Of a stretch of 64,000 bases of DNA, positions 1 to 13,613 are shown one piece after another. Below the pieces are notes generated by a model that saw only the letters and a program-made list of their open reading frames with translations, did no database searches and was not told where the DNA came from. Each line of letters starts with the position of its first letter. The first letter of the stretch is position 1. Origin of the DNA: Epiperipatus broadwayi (lineage: Eukaryota; Onychophora; Udeonychophora; Euonychophora; Peripatidae); assembly GCA_028023455.1 (NCBI GenBank), contig JAQFVV010006306.1, positions 2,321,001-2,385,000 on the forward strand, in the 5' to 3' direction. The translations under genes were made by a program, and so were the position numbers.

Positions 1-121
1 CTCTATTCTCTGGGACCTAGAGGCATGGGTAGTTTAATATGTGACCATGTAGGTATTTCTAGTTTAAGATCCTTATCAATAAAACTTTAATGTGATGTCT
101 CTTGAGAAGACATGTGATGTG

Positions 122-243
122 ATGCACTGTGGCTTTTTCTTAAACAGAGTCAGGAATCTCTAAGCAACAATGCCCAGAGAAACCAGTTAGCCACTTTATC
201 TTCCATTCCCCACTCTAAATTTTCCCGTATTCTGCTCCATCCC
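122..243 (-). mobile_element. LINE 3' end fragment, copy 1
   Basis: Read on the minus strand, this stretch is a close match to 8341-8459 (+), including GATGGAGCAGAATA, AAAGTGGCTAAC and GGTTTCTCTGG. The shared reading frame resembles the tail of a retrotransposon polyprotein (GWSRI..NLEW..E.KVAN.FLW). At 8 kb the same sequence follows a recognisable reverse-transcriptase C-terminal region, so this is the same element's 3' end, heavily truncated. The family is not identified. Confidence 0.55.
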
Positions 244-262
244 TCTGGTGTTGGATAGTAAC

Positions 263-1500
263 CGTGCCTATAGTGGCAGGTTATCCATTGCAATATATAT
301 ATTCAACAACTGTTTGAGTTCAAGTTCTTGTACTGAATCAGAATTCTGTTATGATTGTAGAAAGGAGGATATGCCAATTTGATATTTTTAGATGTTAGAA
401 AATGACACCATATTGATGATTTCCAAATTATTTGGAAAACAAAATAATCTGTGGGCATTAAGTAAATTTCTTAAGTGTCTTGGTCACAAAGTGATCGACT
501 ATTATGATGATCATCGATATAACTTAGATTTATATTTGATAGATCATTAGAAAGTATGGTCATCAGCTAATCCTAATTCCTTGTTTATTTGCAATATATA
601 CTCACAATATGAAAATAGGATATTATTTTCAAACATTATAATTGCATATTTTCGATTGTGTGTGGTTTTGTGATTTTATACTCACATGCATATTTATATT
701 AAAGGCATAAATGTTTGTGAAACGGTATTTAATACTTAAATATATGTTCAAAAATTAAGATTTATTTTGAAAATAATTCCGTCGATAATAATCCTAATGA
801 TGCAGAGAACTCATTAAAGTTTGAAGCTATAAATCCTGAGACATTAAAATAATTTACGTTATAGCGGCAAGAAGTGGTAAATTAACACCAATTACGTTCA
901 AGTATTATCTTTTAGTTATATTTTGTTGCTTAGTAACAGTAACTGCCTTAAACAGATAATTTAATATAGATAGACGGCAAATAATATTACAAATCAATAA
1001 TTCCTATTATTTTTGTGTTTTTCTTTTATTTGTTGTAAATCATGGAATTTTTCCTATTCAGTCCTTAATTAATGTTGTTACATTAATATCATTTTACATG
1101 TGTTCTTTTCCTTCTACTATATATAATTTATTTATTACTTAATTTTATAAGATCACGGTTGCGATCTTTTAAATTTAAGATTTTGAATATGAAAGACATA
1201 TTTGAAACCGTCTAAGAAATATCTCTATTGAAGATAAAGTCAAATTATAGAGCTGTCGACACTCAAATAAATAGTTCTATGTACACAATGTTTATAAACA
1301 TCGGAATACAAACTGGTTTCTAATCTCTACATTCAAATTTCCTATATTTTTTATATTCATATATTTTTATTTTCATATTATCTTTTATGGTTATGCAAGT
1401 GAGGGTAAATTAGATAATCAATATTTAGAATGGATGGTTTAAACAACTTTCTCATACTTTACAAAAGTAAGAAAATCAAGTCATACATCATGTGACTTAA
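263..1500. other. AT-rich intergenic DNA, nothing recognised
   Basis: No coding region, RNA gene or clear repeat boundary was seen. The sequence is strongly AT-rich, with stop codons in all frames. Confidence 0.5.
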
Positions 1501-1514
1501 CTTAATAAGCTTGT

Positions 1515-1800
1515 ATTACAAATCTAACATAATGAGCATACAAATAGTTCTAAACAAGCTTTTCCGGTAAATGCCACAAGAGAAAGCATTTAAAATCTCT
1601 ATCTAGAATTATCCCTATCCCCAAACCGGTTTCGCTATGACATTCAGACATTAGTGTCTGAATATCCTAGTGCCTCACTGACAAGAACCATTAGCTCGAA
1701 ACCGGTTTGGAGATAGGGATAATTCTAGATAAAGATTTTAAATGCTTTCTCTTGTGGCATTTATTGGAAAAGCTTGTTTAGAGCTATTAGCAGGCTCATT
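1515..1800. mobile_element. Family B foldback (hammerhead relic)
   Basis: Two inverted arms (about 1540-1640 and 1690-1795) meet at a small palindrome near 1647-1665. The right arm carries a hammerhead-like core on the plus strand: CUGACAA at about 1677, then a stem II candidate, GAAACCGG and a UUU^GG junction. G8 of the core is changed to A, so it should be inactive. The left arm lacks the CUGANGA half. The ACCGGU stem III palindrome matches the copy at 15966-16030. Confidence 0.7.
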
Positions 1801-2114
1801 ATATTACTTTACAAAAGGTAGCTTTCCATTCAGGTAGACGGAAGATAGATGGAAGATAAATCAAAATAAATAAAAATTGCTTCATTTCAAAATAGAATTT
1901 TAAAAAGTTAAGCAGAATCAATATTCTGAATATCTTAAAAAGAATTCGCATCTATTCTTTCTTGCTCTAATAGATTTACCAAAGTCATATCAGATGTTAA
2001 GAATTCATTCCCCCAACACATTAAAAACAATTTATTTATGACTGTAAAAAAATAAACAACAGTCTTTTAAAATCAATATAAAGTTCTAGAAATTGGTGAC
2101 AAATTTGAAAAAAA

Positions 2115-4190
<2,076 letters not shown>

Positions 4191-4430
4191 ACAATGGAAA
4201 GAAAAACAAAGCAACATTATTTACAAGATTCTGTTATAAGGATTTTATAGATGTAATAACATTTCATTCAGTCAGATGGGGTAAAGTATATTACAAAAAA
4301 CAGTTTATCTGGTTATATGTATTAGGCATAGTCTATACATACCAGATTTCTAGCCTAAGATTAATTTAGAATCAGAAAAGACATTATCAAAGCAAATCTA
4401 CAAGCTTCTTTTTCATAATGTTTTTTTAGT

Positions 4431-4682
4431 ATTGCTTATAACAGTTCTTTCATATACACTTTAATGCAAACAAATTTTCTTAAAAACTTCTTCATTTTCC
4501 TTACAGTTTCAACAGTCCAGCAGTCTTCATCAGAGCTCTATGCTTTTTTTAAAAATTAAAACAGTGAAGCATAGAGCTCTGATGAAGACTGCTGGACAGT
4601 CGAAACTGTAAGGAAAATAAAGAAGTTTTTAAGAAAATTTGTTTGCATTAAAGTGTATATGAGAGAACTGTTGTAAGCAATA
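4431..4682. mobile_element. Family G1 foldback with Penelope-type hammerhead motif
   Basis: The arms 4431-4546 and 4569-4682 are inverted copies. The right arm reads, on the plus strand, CTGATGA (4579-4585), an unpaired A, GACTG/CAGTC stem (4587-4591 with 4597-4601) and GAAAC (4602). This CUGANGA-A-stem-GAAAC layout is the motif described for Penelope-like elements. A convincing stem I was not found, so cleavage activity is uncertain. The left arm carries the same motif on the minus strand with a damaged stem II. Related sequences lie at 13011-13210 and 63270-63385. Confidence 0.65.
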
Positions 4683-4689
4683 TATATAT

Positions 4690-5095
4690 GAATATATGCA
4701 AAGAACGTGAAAGAGAATAAGAGGTTTCTTTAGCCTACATCAAATAAAATTACTATATTAGTTAAATGTACCTTGACTGTTTTAAATTAAAGCAAAAAAG
4801 AATCTAGGAAAAGATGATAAAAGATGATACTTTTAAAATTTCTAAAAATCGTAGAACCCAAAGCCAAACATGGATTCAAAATATTCACATGATCTATGCA
4901 GTAACAATTCCAAAATTTTAGCATATAAAAAAAAAAACTACAACGATTTAAAAATTAAATAAACCTAACAATAATTCTGAATATTACTTCCCAACATCAC
5001 AACAATAACATAAAACTAATAATTTTTTTGAAAAAAACAAGGTTAATAAGAATTTACGCCAATAGTTGAAAAAAAAAAAAAATTACAGTATTGCT
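4690..5095. other. AT-rich spacer, nothing recognised
   Basis: No gene or repeat boundary was seen between the G1 and G2 foldbacks. Confidence 0.4.
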
Positions 5096-5099
5096 ATTA

Positions 5100-5400
5100 T
5101 TGATCTATCATATTACTAAATTGTCCATTCATTTTACTATTGTTACATAATGCTTTATTTACCACCCTTTTTTACTGTTTCGATTGCCCCAGCAATCTTC
5201 TTCAGAACTTTATATCACAATGCTTTATTTACCACCCTTTTTTACAGTTTTGATTGCACCAGTAACAGTAGTAAAGTGAATGGACAATTAGTTAAGAAAT
5301 ATAAAGTTCTGAAGAAAATTACCGGGGCAATCGAAATTGTAAAAAAGGGTGGTAAATAAAGAATTGTGTAGCAGTAGTACAGTGAATGGACAATTTAGTA
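5100..5400. mobile_element. Family G2 cluster, three partial copies
   Basis: Two partial copies in minus orientation (about 5101-5212 and 5212-5260) are followed by a plus-strand copy (about 5262-5400). Each shows CTGAAGA, a stem built on GATTGC/GCAATC and CGAAA, then AAAAAAGGGTGGTAAATAAAG. Another copy lies at 19190-19310. The motif resembles G1 with compensated stem II changes, which supports a paired stem. Stem I is not evident. Confidence 0.55.
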
Positions 5401-5460
5401 TTATATGATATACATTTGATAATGCAATAAGAGTAGTTATTATTGATCTAACTATAATAT

Positions 5461-6270
5461 ATTAAACCATCAAACATCACATAACCACCACTTCCTCGGT
5501 TTACAGATGTTAAAACAGTAGCAAACTAGCCATGCAGTAATGCCACCCAGTGCAAGCCTTAAAAAACAATGGATGCAAGGTCTGTGTATAAAAATCCTAA
5601 CATAGTGCCTACATTTTCTAGCTTGTGGCTTTCACCAGTGAGAAGCTTTGAATCTGAGAGCATTGCACTCAGATCTTAGGATTAAATGCAACCCATCAGT
5701 AGCCATCTTTTACCGTTTTAGTTAACTACAAAGCTACGAGTCCAAAATGAAAACACAATAATGTTTTTAATCCAAGCTCATTCATTTGCATCATCATACA
5801 GATCTGAACCCAGTTCAATATCTCTATATTTTGGTGGGTTTGGTTCTTCAATAACCATAGCCACTATCATTCCATCAGCAGGATTGTTACTAAACTACTA
5901 AATATCACATGATCACCATTTCCTACATTTAAACAAGCTGTTAAAACAATAGCAAACTCTGAAAACAGTAGTGTCATTCAGTGCAAGCCATAGTCATCAA
6001 TGGATGCAAAAAAGTTTGTGTAAAACTCCTATTCAGTGCCTAGTCATCCAATATAGCTAGACCAGTTTCTATCTTGTGGCTTTTATCAGTGAGGAGCCTT
6101 AGAGATGAGGCGAGTGCACCTAGATATAGGAATTTTATGCACAAATCTCCTTGCGTCTTTTGATTGCTATGGCTTGCACTGAGTGGCACCACTGTTTGGG
6201 GAGTTTGTTACTGTTTTAACAGCTTGTATAAGTATAAGAAAAGGTGATCATGTGATTTTAGTGGTTATCT
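5461..6270 (-). mobile_element. Family A retrozyme-like tandem dimer plus inverted arm
   Basis: Two family A units lie head to tail on the minus strand: unit starts at 5461 and 5890, and the two hammerhead cores at 5632-5638 and 6083-6089, which are 451 bp apart. After the second core the sequence turns back on itself, with an inverted arm running to 6270. Both cores are damaged (CUGGUGA and CUGAUAA), so this locus should not cleave. The unit ends in sequence shared by all A copies (TCACATGATCACC, CACTCAGTGCAAGCC). Confidence 0.75.
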
Positions 6271-6509
6271 CACAAATGTTACGTAATGTCAAAGGAAAGC
6301 ATTCACAACATACACATCACCCAATTTTCATCACAATTCCTCTAATTGCAAAATTGATCATTAACAATTGATTTGACTACAAATAATATCCAATTATTAT
6401 TTTTTACACCAATGATATACAATTTTTTATAATAATTAAAAAAGCAAGCCATATATAATGTGACATTACTTTTAACAAGCTTGTAGTTACAAAAATGCAC
6501 ACAAAGTGT

Positions 6510-6760
6510 ACCAATAGGTCAATCAAGCTCTTAATTAATAAGTGCGGTATGAGAAAATATTTAAAATCTCTACCCAGAACACTCTCAACTCCAGACGAAC
6601 TGGTTTCGAGCTTAGTGTCCGAATATTCTAGCTCTCCACTGACATGAGCCATAAGCTCGAAAACAGTTGGTCTGGAGATGAGAGTGTTCTGGGTAGAAAT
6701 TTTAAATATTTTCTCATACCGCACTTATTAATTAAGAGCTTGATTGAGCTATTGGTACGA
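6510..6760. mobile_element. Family B foldback (hammerhead relic)
   Basis: Inverted arms meet near 6620. On the plus strand the right arm shows GAATATTCT, CTCCA, CUGACAU, a perfect GAGC/GCUC stem II, GAAA and a GUC^UGGAG junction. The distal stem I helix GAAUAUUCU/AGAGUGUUC pairs over 9 positions although its bases differ from those in other B copies. The changes at G8 and A9 predict an inactive ribozyme. A 106-codon open frame across the palindrome is not a gene. Confidence 0.7.
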
Positions 6761-7110
6761 TCTCCGTGTACAATTTTTTATGTATAAAGTCATATTAAAA
6801 ATAAAATAATGTTTGAAAGACAATAATTTTCATTTTATGACAATTTTTCTTATCAATTTGTAATAAGAATACCCATCATTATAACAGTCATAAAAAATTT
6901 ATTTAATAAATATCATTCGTTATCAAAATTATTTTCAATCACTATTGATCCATTACAGGATTAAGATCTCTTGAAATTTAATCCAGTTTCATCCATCCAT
7001 AATTTCTCCAAATCACACTTGTGAATCTGAATAAACCTAATGTATACTGCCAACATTAAAATATTCCATGGATGCTAATAATTATTAATCATCAGAGACA
7101 TTAGATTTCA

Positions 7111-7553
7111 ATTGTATTTATATATTGGACTATTTCCACCATCTAATATAAGTATTGAATGTCTATAAAAAATTAACTTTTTTTAAATATTCTGAATACA
7201 TTCAACTGTAACAGCACACAGGTTAATATATGCACAATGTTTCAAGAGGTATTATTCTCCCCTCTTTTTCAGGTGTTGCTGGCCTGACTAGTGACATCAC
7301 TAGTATTTGATTCCCATGCTAGTACTGTCATTGGTCAGACCCAGCAACACCTGAATGAGAGGAGAGAATATTACCTCTCGAAACACTGTGCATATACTAA
7401 CCTGTGTGCTGTTACTAACAGTTGAATAAACTTGGAATATTTAAATAAAGTTAAATTTTTTTAAAGACATTCAATAATTATATTAGGTGATGGAAATAGT
7501 CCAATATATAAATACAACTTAAATACCATCATCACAAACCTTCAGGAAAACAT
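7111..7553. mobile_element. SINE family C, head-to-head pair without tRNA heads
   Basis: The arms 7111-7290 and 7310-7553 are inverted copies of the family C body (CCAATATATAAATAC, GAGAATA.TACCTCT, ACCTGTGTGCTGTTA). The tRNA-related head present at 10790-10860 is missing at the join. The tail ends in CACAAACCTTCAGGAAAA. Confidence 0.65.
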
Positions 7554-7602
7554 TGCATTTTTTGAATGCTGAATTAATTAGTTTCATTAACAATAACAAA
7601 AA

Positions 7603-7663
7603 AGATTCATTGATTACTAGGGCTTGCACTGGGTGGCACTACTATATGGAGAGTTTGTCAAGT
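7603..7663 (+). mobile_element. Family A fragment
   Basis: ATTGATTACTAGGGCTTGCACTG and the following CACTACTATATGGAGAG match the distal part of family A units. It abuts a LINE fragment directly. Confidence 0.6.
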
Positions 7664-8459
7664 TTTTATATGGGAGATGCAAAAAGTAAAATGAAAATGT
7701 TTGGTAGGTTGCAGTTTATGGATAATAAAAGAATAGCCAAAATAGTATTAAATTGAGTTACGAGTAAAGGGCCGGTAACAAGATGGGTGAGAAAGGTAAT
7801 GTGGTATGCAAAAGATTTGGATAAAGAATTTATATCAGTATATTTGTACAAAAGATGGAATGATTGGGTTAGAAGGATTGTTGAGTATTATAGTGGTAAG
7901 AAATGGGATAAAAGAATAAGATTTATTAATAAAGAATAGGGAGTTAGAGAGATGGAGAACTAATATATGAAGAGTAAAAAGAGTTTAAATATATATAGAA
8001 GTAAACAGAATATTAGGTGCAAGTTAATATAGGAAAGTAGTTTATTGTTTAAGGCTCTAACGGGATCTTTAGCAACAAAAGAATATACATGTAAATGGAA
8101 AAATATGGGTGATTTAGTCTGTAGATTGTGTAAGGAAGGAATAGAAAATATTAGGCATTTGTTAATTGAATGTAAATGCTTGAAAACAAAAGGATACATA
8201 TAATGAAGTTATGGAAGAATAAATATGAAAAAAGAGATTATACAGAAAGTGGATTATTGGTTTTTATGCTGGGTTTGGGAAAAGATAAGGCGGATTTAGA
8301 TATAAAGCCATAGAGTTGACAAAGATTATATTGTGGAAATGGGATGGAGCAGAATATGGGAAAGCTTAGAGTGGGAAATGAAAAATAAAGTGGCTAACAG
8401 GTTTCTCTGGCTATAATTGCTGAGAGATTCTTGACTTCGTTTAAGAAGCCACAGTACAT
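7664..8459 (+). mobile_element. LINE fragment, reverse transcriptase C-terminal part
   Basis: The plus-strand conceptual translation, interrupted by stops and frameshifts, includes KRWNDWVRRIVEYY, a Cys/His cluster of the form CRLCKEG..N.RHLLIEC (about 8115-8180) as at the C-terminus of many non-LTR reverse transcriptases, and the tail GWSRIWESLEWEM. The 3' 120 bp recur at 122-243 on the minus strand. It is a dead remnant; the clade is not assigned. Confidence 0.6.
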
Positions 8460-8465
8460 CAATCA

Positions 8466-8960
8466 GTTTTAATAGTATAAGAATAGGAATGTAGATCATG
8501 TAATGTCTACTGGTTTAATACTATTCCTGCCAATGTGATGACAGCAACTATGCTTATTAAAGAACCAAAGACATGACCATGTGATGTTCAATGGTTTAAT
8601 AGCATTCAGGACCAATGATACCAAAATGTATAGCTACTGAACTGGATTCAGATCTATATGACAAATGAGCTTGGATAACTAAAAGGTGGCACTAGCGGAT
8701 TGCATTAGATCCTAAGATCCACATGCAGTGCTCTTAGATACAAGGATACTCCCTGATGAAAACCACATGCTATAAACAAGTCTGGAGATTTTGTATACCT
8801 AGGCACTAGATAGGGATTGTATGCACAAACCTTCTTGACCCATTTATTGCTACACTTTGCATCTGGATGGTACTACTGTATGGATATTTTGTCACTGTTT
8901 TAACAGCTAATGAAACCGTAGGAAATGATGATCATGTGATGTTTATTGGTCTAACAACAA
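8466..8960 (+). mobile_element. Family A retrozyme-like unit, tandem remnant
   Basis: The start contains two successive copies of the unit-start sequence (TGGTTTAATA near 8511 and 8596), then a full unit with its hammerhead at about 8735-8795. CUGAUGA is kept but GAAA reads UAAA (G12 to U), so the ribozyme should be dead. The tail runs through GCACTAGATAGGG to the ATCATGTGATG sequence. Confidence 0.7.
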
Positions 8961-9202
8961 AAAAGTCCACAAATGTGTTTCCACACAAACGTAGATATCT
9001 GCACTTTCTTTCACATCTAAATAAGATTCCTTTCAAAGACATTTTTAGAAATTACTTAAATTCCCTTTCTTGACCTTATCTTTAGATCTTCAATGTACTG
9101 CAGGATAATGAGTTCAAATTGTAATGCAGGTCCAATTCATGAGATATTAAAGAGGATTGTCAAAGTTTTAAAAATCAGGACATCTTCAAAATCTGGAATT
9201 TT

Positions 9203-10132
9203 TTTATTTAACATATGTAAATAAACATTTATTTTTATTTTTAGCGCTGTTTCTAATTGTAATAAATTTAATCAGCCATTTAAGCTATTGTGCGCTTTTT
9301 CACGAGTGTTAAATAATAATAAATGAGTACTTCCGCTTACAACACAAGATATAGTATTTAGGAAAGAATAAAATGAATCCACTTATTCAATCCAACCCAA
9401 ATGCTTATATATGGGCAAATCTTAAGTACTGTAAGTGAAAGTGTGAGGATAGACTACTCACTTTAAACCACTGTTTACGATATCTGAATGAATAACGCCA
9501 ATGAAATTATCTAGAATTTACTAGACGTTACTCACAAATGAAACTCCCAAACATTGGCGTTATTCATTCAGATATCGTAAACAGTGGTTTAAAGTGAGTA
9601 GTCTATCCTCACACTTTCACTTACAGTACTTAAGATTTGCCCATATATAAGCATTTGGGTTGGATTGAATAAGTGGATTCATTTTATTCTTTCCTAAATA
9701 CTATATCTTGTGTTGTAAGCGGAAGTACTCATTTATTATTATTTAACACTCGTGAAAAAGCGCACAATAGCTTAAATGGCTGATTAAATTTATTACAATT
9801 AGAAACAGCGCTAAAAATAAATGTTTATTTACATATGTTTAAGAGTTTCATTTGTGAGTGACGTCTAGTAAATTCTAGATAATTTCATTGGCGTCATTCA
9901 TTCAGATATCGTAAACAGTGGTTTAAAGTGAGTAGTCTATCCTCACACTTTCACTTACAGTACTTAAGATTTGCCCATATATAAGCATTTGGGTTGGATT
10001 GAATAAGTGGATTCATTTTATTCTTTCCTAAATACTATATCTTGTGTTGTAAGCGGAAGTACTCATTTATTATTATTTAACACTCGTGAAAAAGCGCACA
10101 ATAGCTTAAATGGCTGATTAAATTTATTTAAC
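9203..10132. repeat. Array K: one inverted and two direct near-identical units
   Basis: A ~340-bp unit occurs three times: inverted (about 9208-9546), direct and truncated at its 5' end (about 9552-9838), and direct and truncated at its 3' end (about 9839-10126). The copies differ at only a few positions (for example GTTACTC versus GTGACGTC contexts), so the array is recent. The outer edges both show TTTATTTAAC (9203-9212 and 10123-10132), a possible target-site duplication. I find no reading frame, tRNA-like promoter or hammerhead core in the unit and do not recognise the family. Confidence 0.8.
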
Positions 10133-10536
10133 AAAATGATTGTAGTTTTTCAATATTATTCATATAGGGGATAATAAGCTGCTTAAGTTTAAAAAGCTAT
10201 ATATTAATTTGCAAAGTGATATGTATTATTATTCTGTAGTTGTGATTGAAAATAATAATTTCAATTGGATCACACACATTAAGTCAAATTTCCTTTACAG
10301 TTTGAGACTTAATTTGTTCATATGAATAAGAAATGGACAAGTCAATGTTACCATGTGTTTTGAAAAAAAAAAATAACATTCTACTTTTTCAACCAATCAT
10401 AATAAGTTCATTGTCACGATTACCATAAGTTTACTTAAACTGCAAAATAAATCCTGCAATATATATGTTTTGTTTGGATTTGCAATGGACATAATTCTAT
10501 AAATTTCTTGTTAAATTTCAAAATCTCATGGAATGT
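10133..10536. other. AT-rich spacer, nothing recognised
   Basis: No coding or repeat structure was seen. Confidence 0.4.
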
Positions 10537-10860
10537 CTGTAGTATTTTCCTGAAGGTTTGTGATGATGGTGTTTTAGTTGTATTTATTGGTTTGGACTAT
10601 TTCCTTCATCTAATATGAGTATTGAATGTTTTTAGAAAAATTTAACTATATTTAAATATTCCAAATACATTCAACTATTAGTAATAACACATCAAACAGG
10701 TTAGTATATGCACAATGTTTAGATAGGTATTATTCTCCCTTCATCTTCAGATGCTACTGGCCTGACCAGTGATAGTACTAGCATGGGAATTGAACCTAGA
10801 CCCTTAGATGCTTGAGTATTGAATTTTAAGGTGACACTCTAACCAACCGAGCCATCCTGT
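10537..10860 (-). mobile_element. SINE family C with tRNA-like head
   Basis: On the minus strand the element begins with a tRNA-related head at about 10860-10785: an A-box TGGCTCGGTTGG and a B-box-like GGTTCAATTCC. The body follows, and the element ends in the family tail CACCATCATCACAAACC then TTCAGGAAAA at about 10546. The internal RNA polymerase III promoter layout is typical of a SINE. The same family occurs at 7111, 21030, 31170 and 39930. Confidence 0.75.
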
Positions 10861-10879
10861 CAAAGTCTATGATCATTTG

Positions 10880-11215
10880 TATAGTTATATAATGAGCATG
10901 CTAATAGCTCTTAACAAGCTTTTCCAAATATCCCTATCCTCAGACTGGTCTCTAGCCATTGGCTGTCATCAGTGAGGCGCTAGGATATTCAGGCATTAGA
11001 TTTAAAAATAACAAGTCAAGTCCAGCATTTATCTAAGAGTTAACTATTAAGTAAAAAGTTTTCAGACATTCATATGGGACTGAACTAAGTTCAGATACAT
11101 ATATTAATATTGTTGGCATATTATGCTCATTATGTAACATGTGCAATACAAGCTTATTAATTACATGATGTATAATTTGATTTTCTTGCAATAATTTGTA
11201 CAGCGGATAAAATTA
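10880..11215 (-). mobile_element. Family B unit with near-intact hammerhead
   Basis: The minus-strand hammerhead occupies about 10927-10990. It has CUGAUGA (10972-10966), a 4-bp stem II AGCC/GGCU, a GUC cleavage triplet, a 5-bp proximal stem I CCUCA/UGAGG and a 7-bp distal helix AAUAUCC/GGAUAUU. The conserved GAAA reads GAGA, which should abolish or greatly reduce cleavage. The rest of the unit extends to the ACATGATGTATAA sequence near 11190. Confidence 0.75.
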
Positions 11216-12295
11216 TGTTAATTCATCAATGACTAAAAAATAATATATGAAGCTGATGGAACTTTCAGTGCGATTTGAATGATTAATAATTCATGGTCAG
11301 GGGTTTGGGGAGGGGTTCCTGACAGATATATTTTAAGTGCTGGCTCCGGCTAAGCATTTATCACAAAGCTTGTAGAGGAATTGGCAATCCTCATTGTTTA
11401 TTAATAATTCATCGTTGTATTATCTCATATAATTCAGTTATAATTTTCACAGCAAAGTTTTTTAGACATATTTATTAAACAATTTTTTTTATATAAAATT
11501 ATTCTTTGTAAAAGATCTTGATGATATTATAATACGCTGAAATATATTAAAATTCATTTCAATGTCTTTCTTCTTGATATATCTGAAAATGATCACAACA
11601 TATTAAGCTGCGGTGTCAGTAAATGAAGAGAAACAATTTTTTGCCATCTTCACTTTCCAGAAATTTTTTTTTTGTTAAAATCTGAATGTTTGCTTTCAAA
11701 ATGACATTCACGTTGTAGTTCTTTTTATAGTTCTTATATATTTTGGTGACAAATAACTTATGTTTAAATACGTCAATTGGAATATAGAGTAGTATTTGTG
11801 TGTCCATTGAGCTTAAAAATATCAGAGTTTTACTTTGAGTGTTTGGGCTTTAAATATGGCATAATATATATATTAAAAAAATTAGATCAATATAAAAGAG
11901 TAACAATACAAATGAGATACAAATGGCTACTTGACTTATGGTGACCAAAATCTAAGGTATGGATAAGTGACCACTACTTGTATCTGGTTTTAATTTGAAG
12001 AGAAACATGAGAAAAGAATCATAAAATGTTTTGTAAATTTTCTCAAATTGTTCAAATCTATAAGATAAAATAAAAATTTAAAAATGGATCACATATAGAC
12101 TGTAGACTATACATCATGAATCTACATAATCGCAGTAACTTGATGTCCAGGTAATTAGTAATTGATTAAAAAGAGTATAGATTCTCATTAAAATTCATTT
12201 AACAATGTTTTCATTTGTGTATCAATAAATAAGATCTCTTATAATTTAAAGTTATAATCATTTGATATTATATAAATATTATTTGAATGAATATA
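11216..12295. other. AT-rich intergenic DNA, nothing recognised
   Basis: Only short, uninformative open frames are present. No repeat family was matched. Confidence 0.4.
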
Positions 12296-12299
12296 TATA

Positions 12300-12400
12300 C
12301 ATATATAATATATAAAGAGCCTGCTACTAGCTCTAAACAAGCTTAATTTTTTTTTTTTATTATTATAAATGCTACAAGAGAAAATACATGAAGCTTTTAT
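12300..12400 (-). mobile_element. Family B fragment
   Basis: GAGCCTGCTACTAGCTCTAA, ACAAGCTT and ATGCTACAAGAGAAA match the arm of family B near 1745-1800, interrupted by a T-rich run. The fragment ends at the microsatellite. Confidence 0.5.
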
Positions 12401-12401
12401 C

Positions 12402-12470
12402 TATCTGTCCGTCCGTCCATCCATCCATCCATCCATCCATCCATCTATCTATCTATCTATCTATCTATTG
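12402..12470. repeat. (TCCG/TCCA)n-(TCTA)n microsatellite
   Basis: Tetranucleotide repeats run TCCG, then TCCA, then TCTA. A uniform phase with stepwise base changes is typical of simple-repeat evolution. Confidence 0.9.
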
Positions 12471-12595
12471 TCAAAAATTCAGGCAATTAACCTCCCTAAT
12501 CAAAGCACAGTATAGGATAACCAAAGTATTAATCAATAAATCACAAATTTTTTAAATTAATATTTAAATTGATTTCCTTCTGTTATTAATTGTAA

Positions 12596-13440
12596 AATAT
12601 TAAAGGCAACATATCTGTTGTTGTTTAACAGGGACAGTTTAAAAAATAGTATTATATAAATTCAAATAATATCCAAAGTGTTGTTGATACTTGCGTGTCC
12701 TTATCAAGTCAACTATACTAAAGAACGTACTCAATAATATCTAAGAAAATTAATTTGAAGACTACAAATAATTAATCAGAAGACTAGTCTATTTAGCATT
12801 AATTGCATATTGTGATCTTTTAATTAAATATGATTCCTTAATTTTACATTTCTTATCAGAAAATTTATTTACATCAAACTGTAACTGGTCGTATTTGTAT
12901 TCCCAAAGATTTAATATTTTAATATACAAGTTGCATGATAAGAAATATAAAATTAAAAAATCATATTTACTCCTATTCGTCTCCTTTACTTTCTTTGCAT
13001 TTCCTCATACATTCATATATATTGCTTATAATAACTGCTCTCATATAGACTTTAATGCAAAAATTTTTTTTAATAAAACTTCTTTATTTTCCTGACAGTT
13101 TCGACTGTCCAGCAGTCTTCATCAGAGTTTCTCAATTTCTTTTACCTTTAAATTTTGCATTAAAGTGAATATGAGAGGAGTTATTATAAACAATATGTAT
13201 ATGAATCATATTTAATTAAAAGATCACAATATACAATTAGTGCTAAACAGACTATTTTTCCAATTAGTTGTTTCTGGTCTTCATACTAGTTTCCTTAGCC
13301 ATTTATTGATTACGTTCTTTCATATAGTTGCATTGATAAGAATATTGAAAGTGCATAGATATTATTTGAATTTATATAGTACTATTTTTTAAACTGTGTC
13401 TGTTAAACAACAACAGATGTGTTGGTTTTAATATTTTTTT
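12596..13440. repeat. Long imperfect inverted repeat around a G1 core
   Basis: The left arm (12596-13009) and right arm (13211-13440) are inverted and diverged: CTGTTGTTGTTTAACAGGGA pairs with the CTGTTAAACAACAACAG end at 13405, and TTTTAATTAAATATGATTC pairs with 13203-13232. The centre, 13011-13210, is a family G1 copy whose minus strand carries CTGATGA, the GACTG/CAGTC stem, GAAAC and a GUC-type junction. Either G1 is the core of a larger foldback, or it landed at the apex. Confidence 0.6.
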
Positions 13441-13613
13441 AAATTCATATTTCATGAAACTCCAACCAAATGTTATAGTTCATTACTAAAAAAATCTATA
13501 AAATAAAAACAATCAATCTACATACAAATCAATGGGTTAAAATCTCTATGTTGTGTTCAAAATACATGATCTTGAATCTGAAGTTATTATAATAAAGTCA
13601 TTCATTTTATTAA

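Noticed and set aside
6404-6724. 106-codon open frame on the minus strand
   Set aside because: It spans a family B palindrome, so its length is a by-product of the inverted repeat.
7343-7400. Hammerhead in SINE family C (CTGAATGA ... CTCTCGAAAC)
   Set aside because: The core has an extra base, other copies read CUGAAGA with damaged GAAA, the residue at the cleavage position would be G, and no stem I forms.
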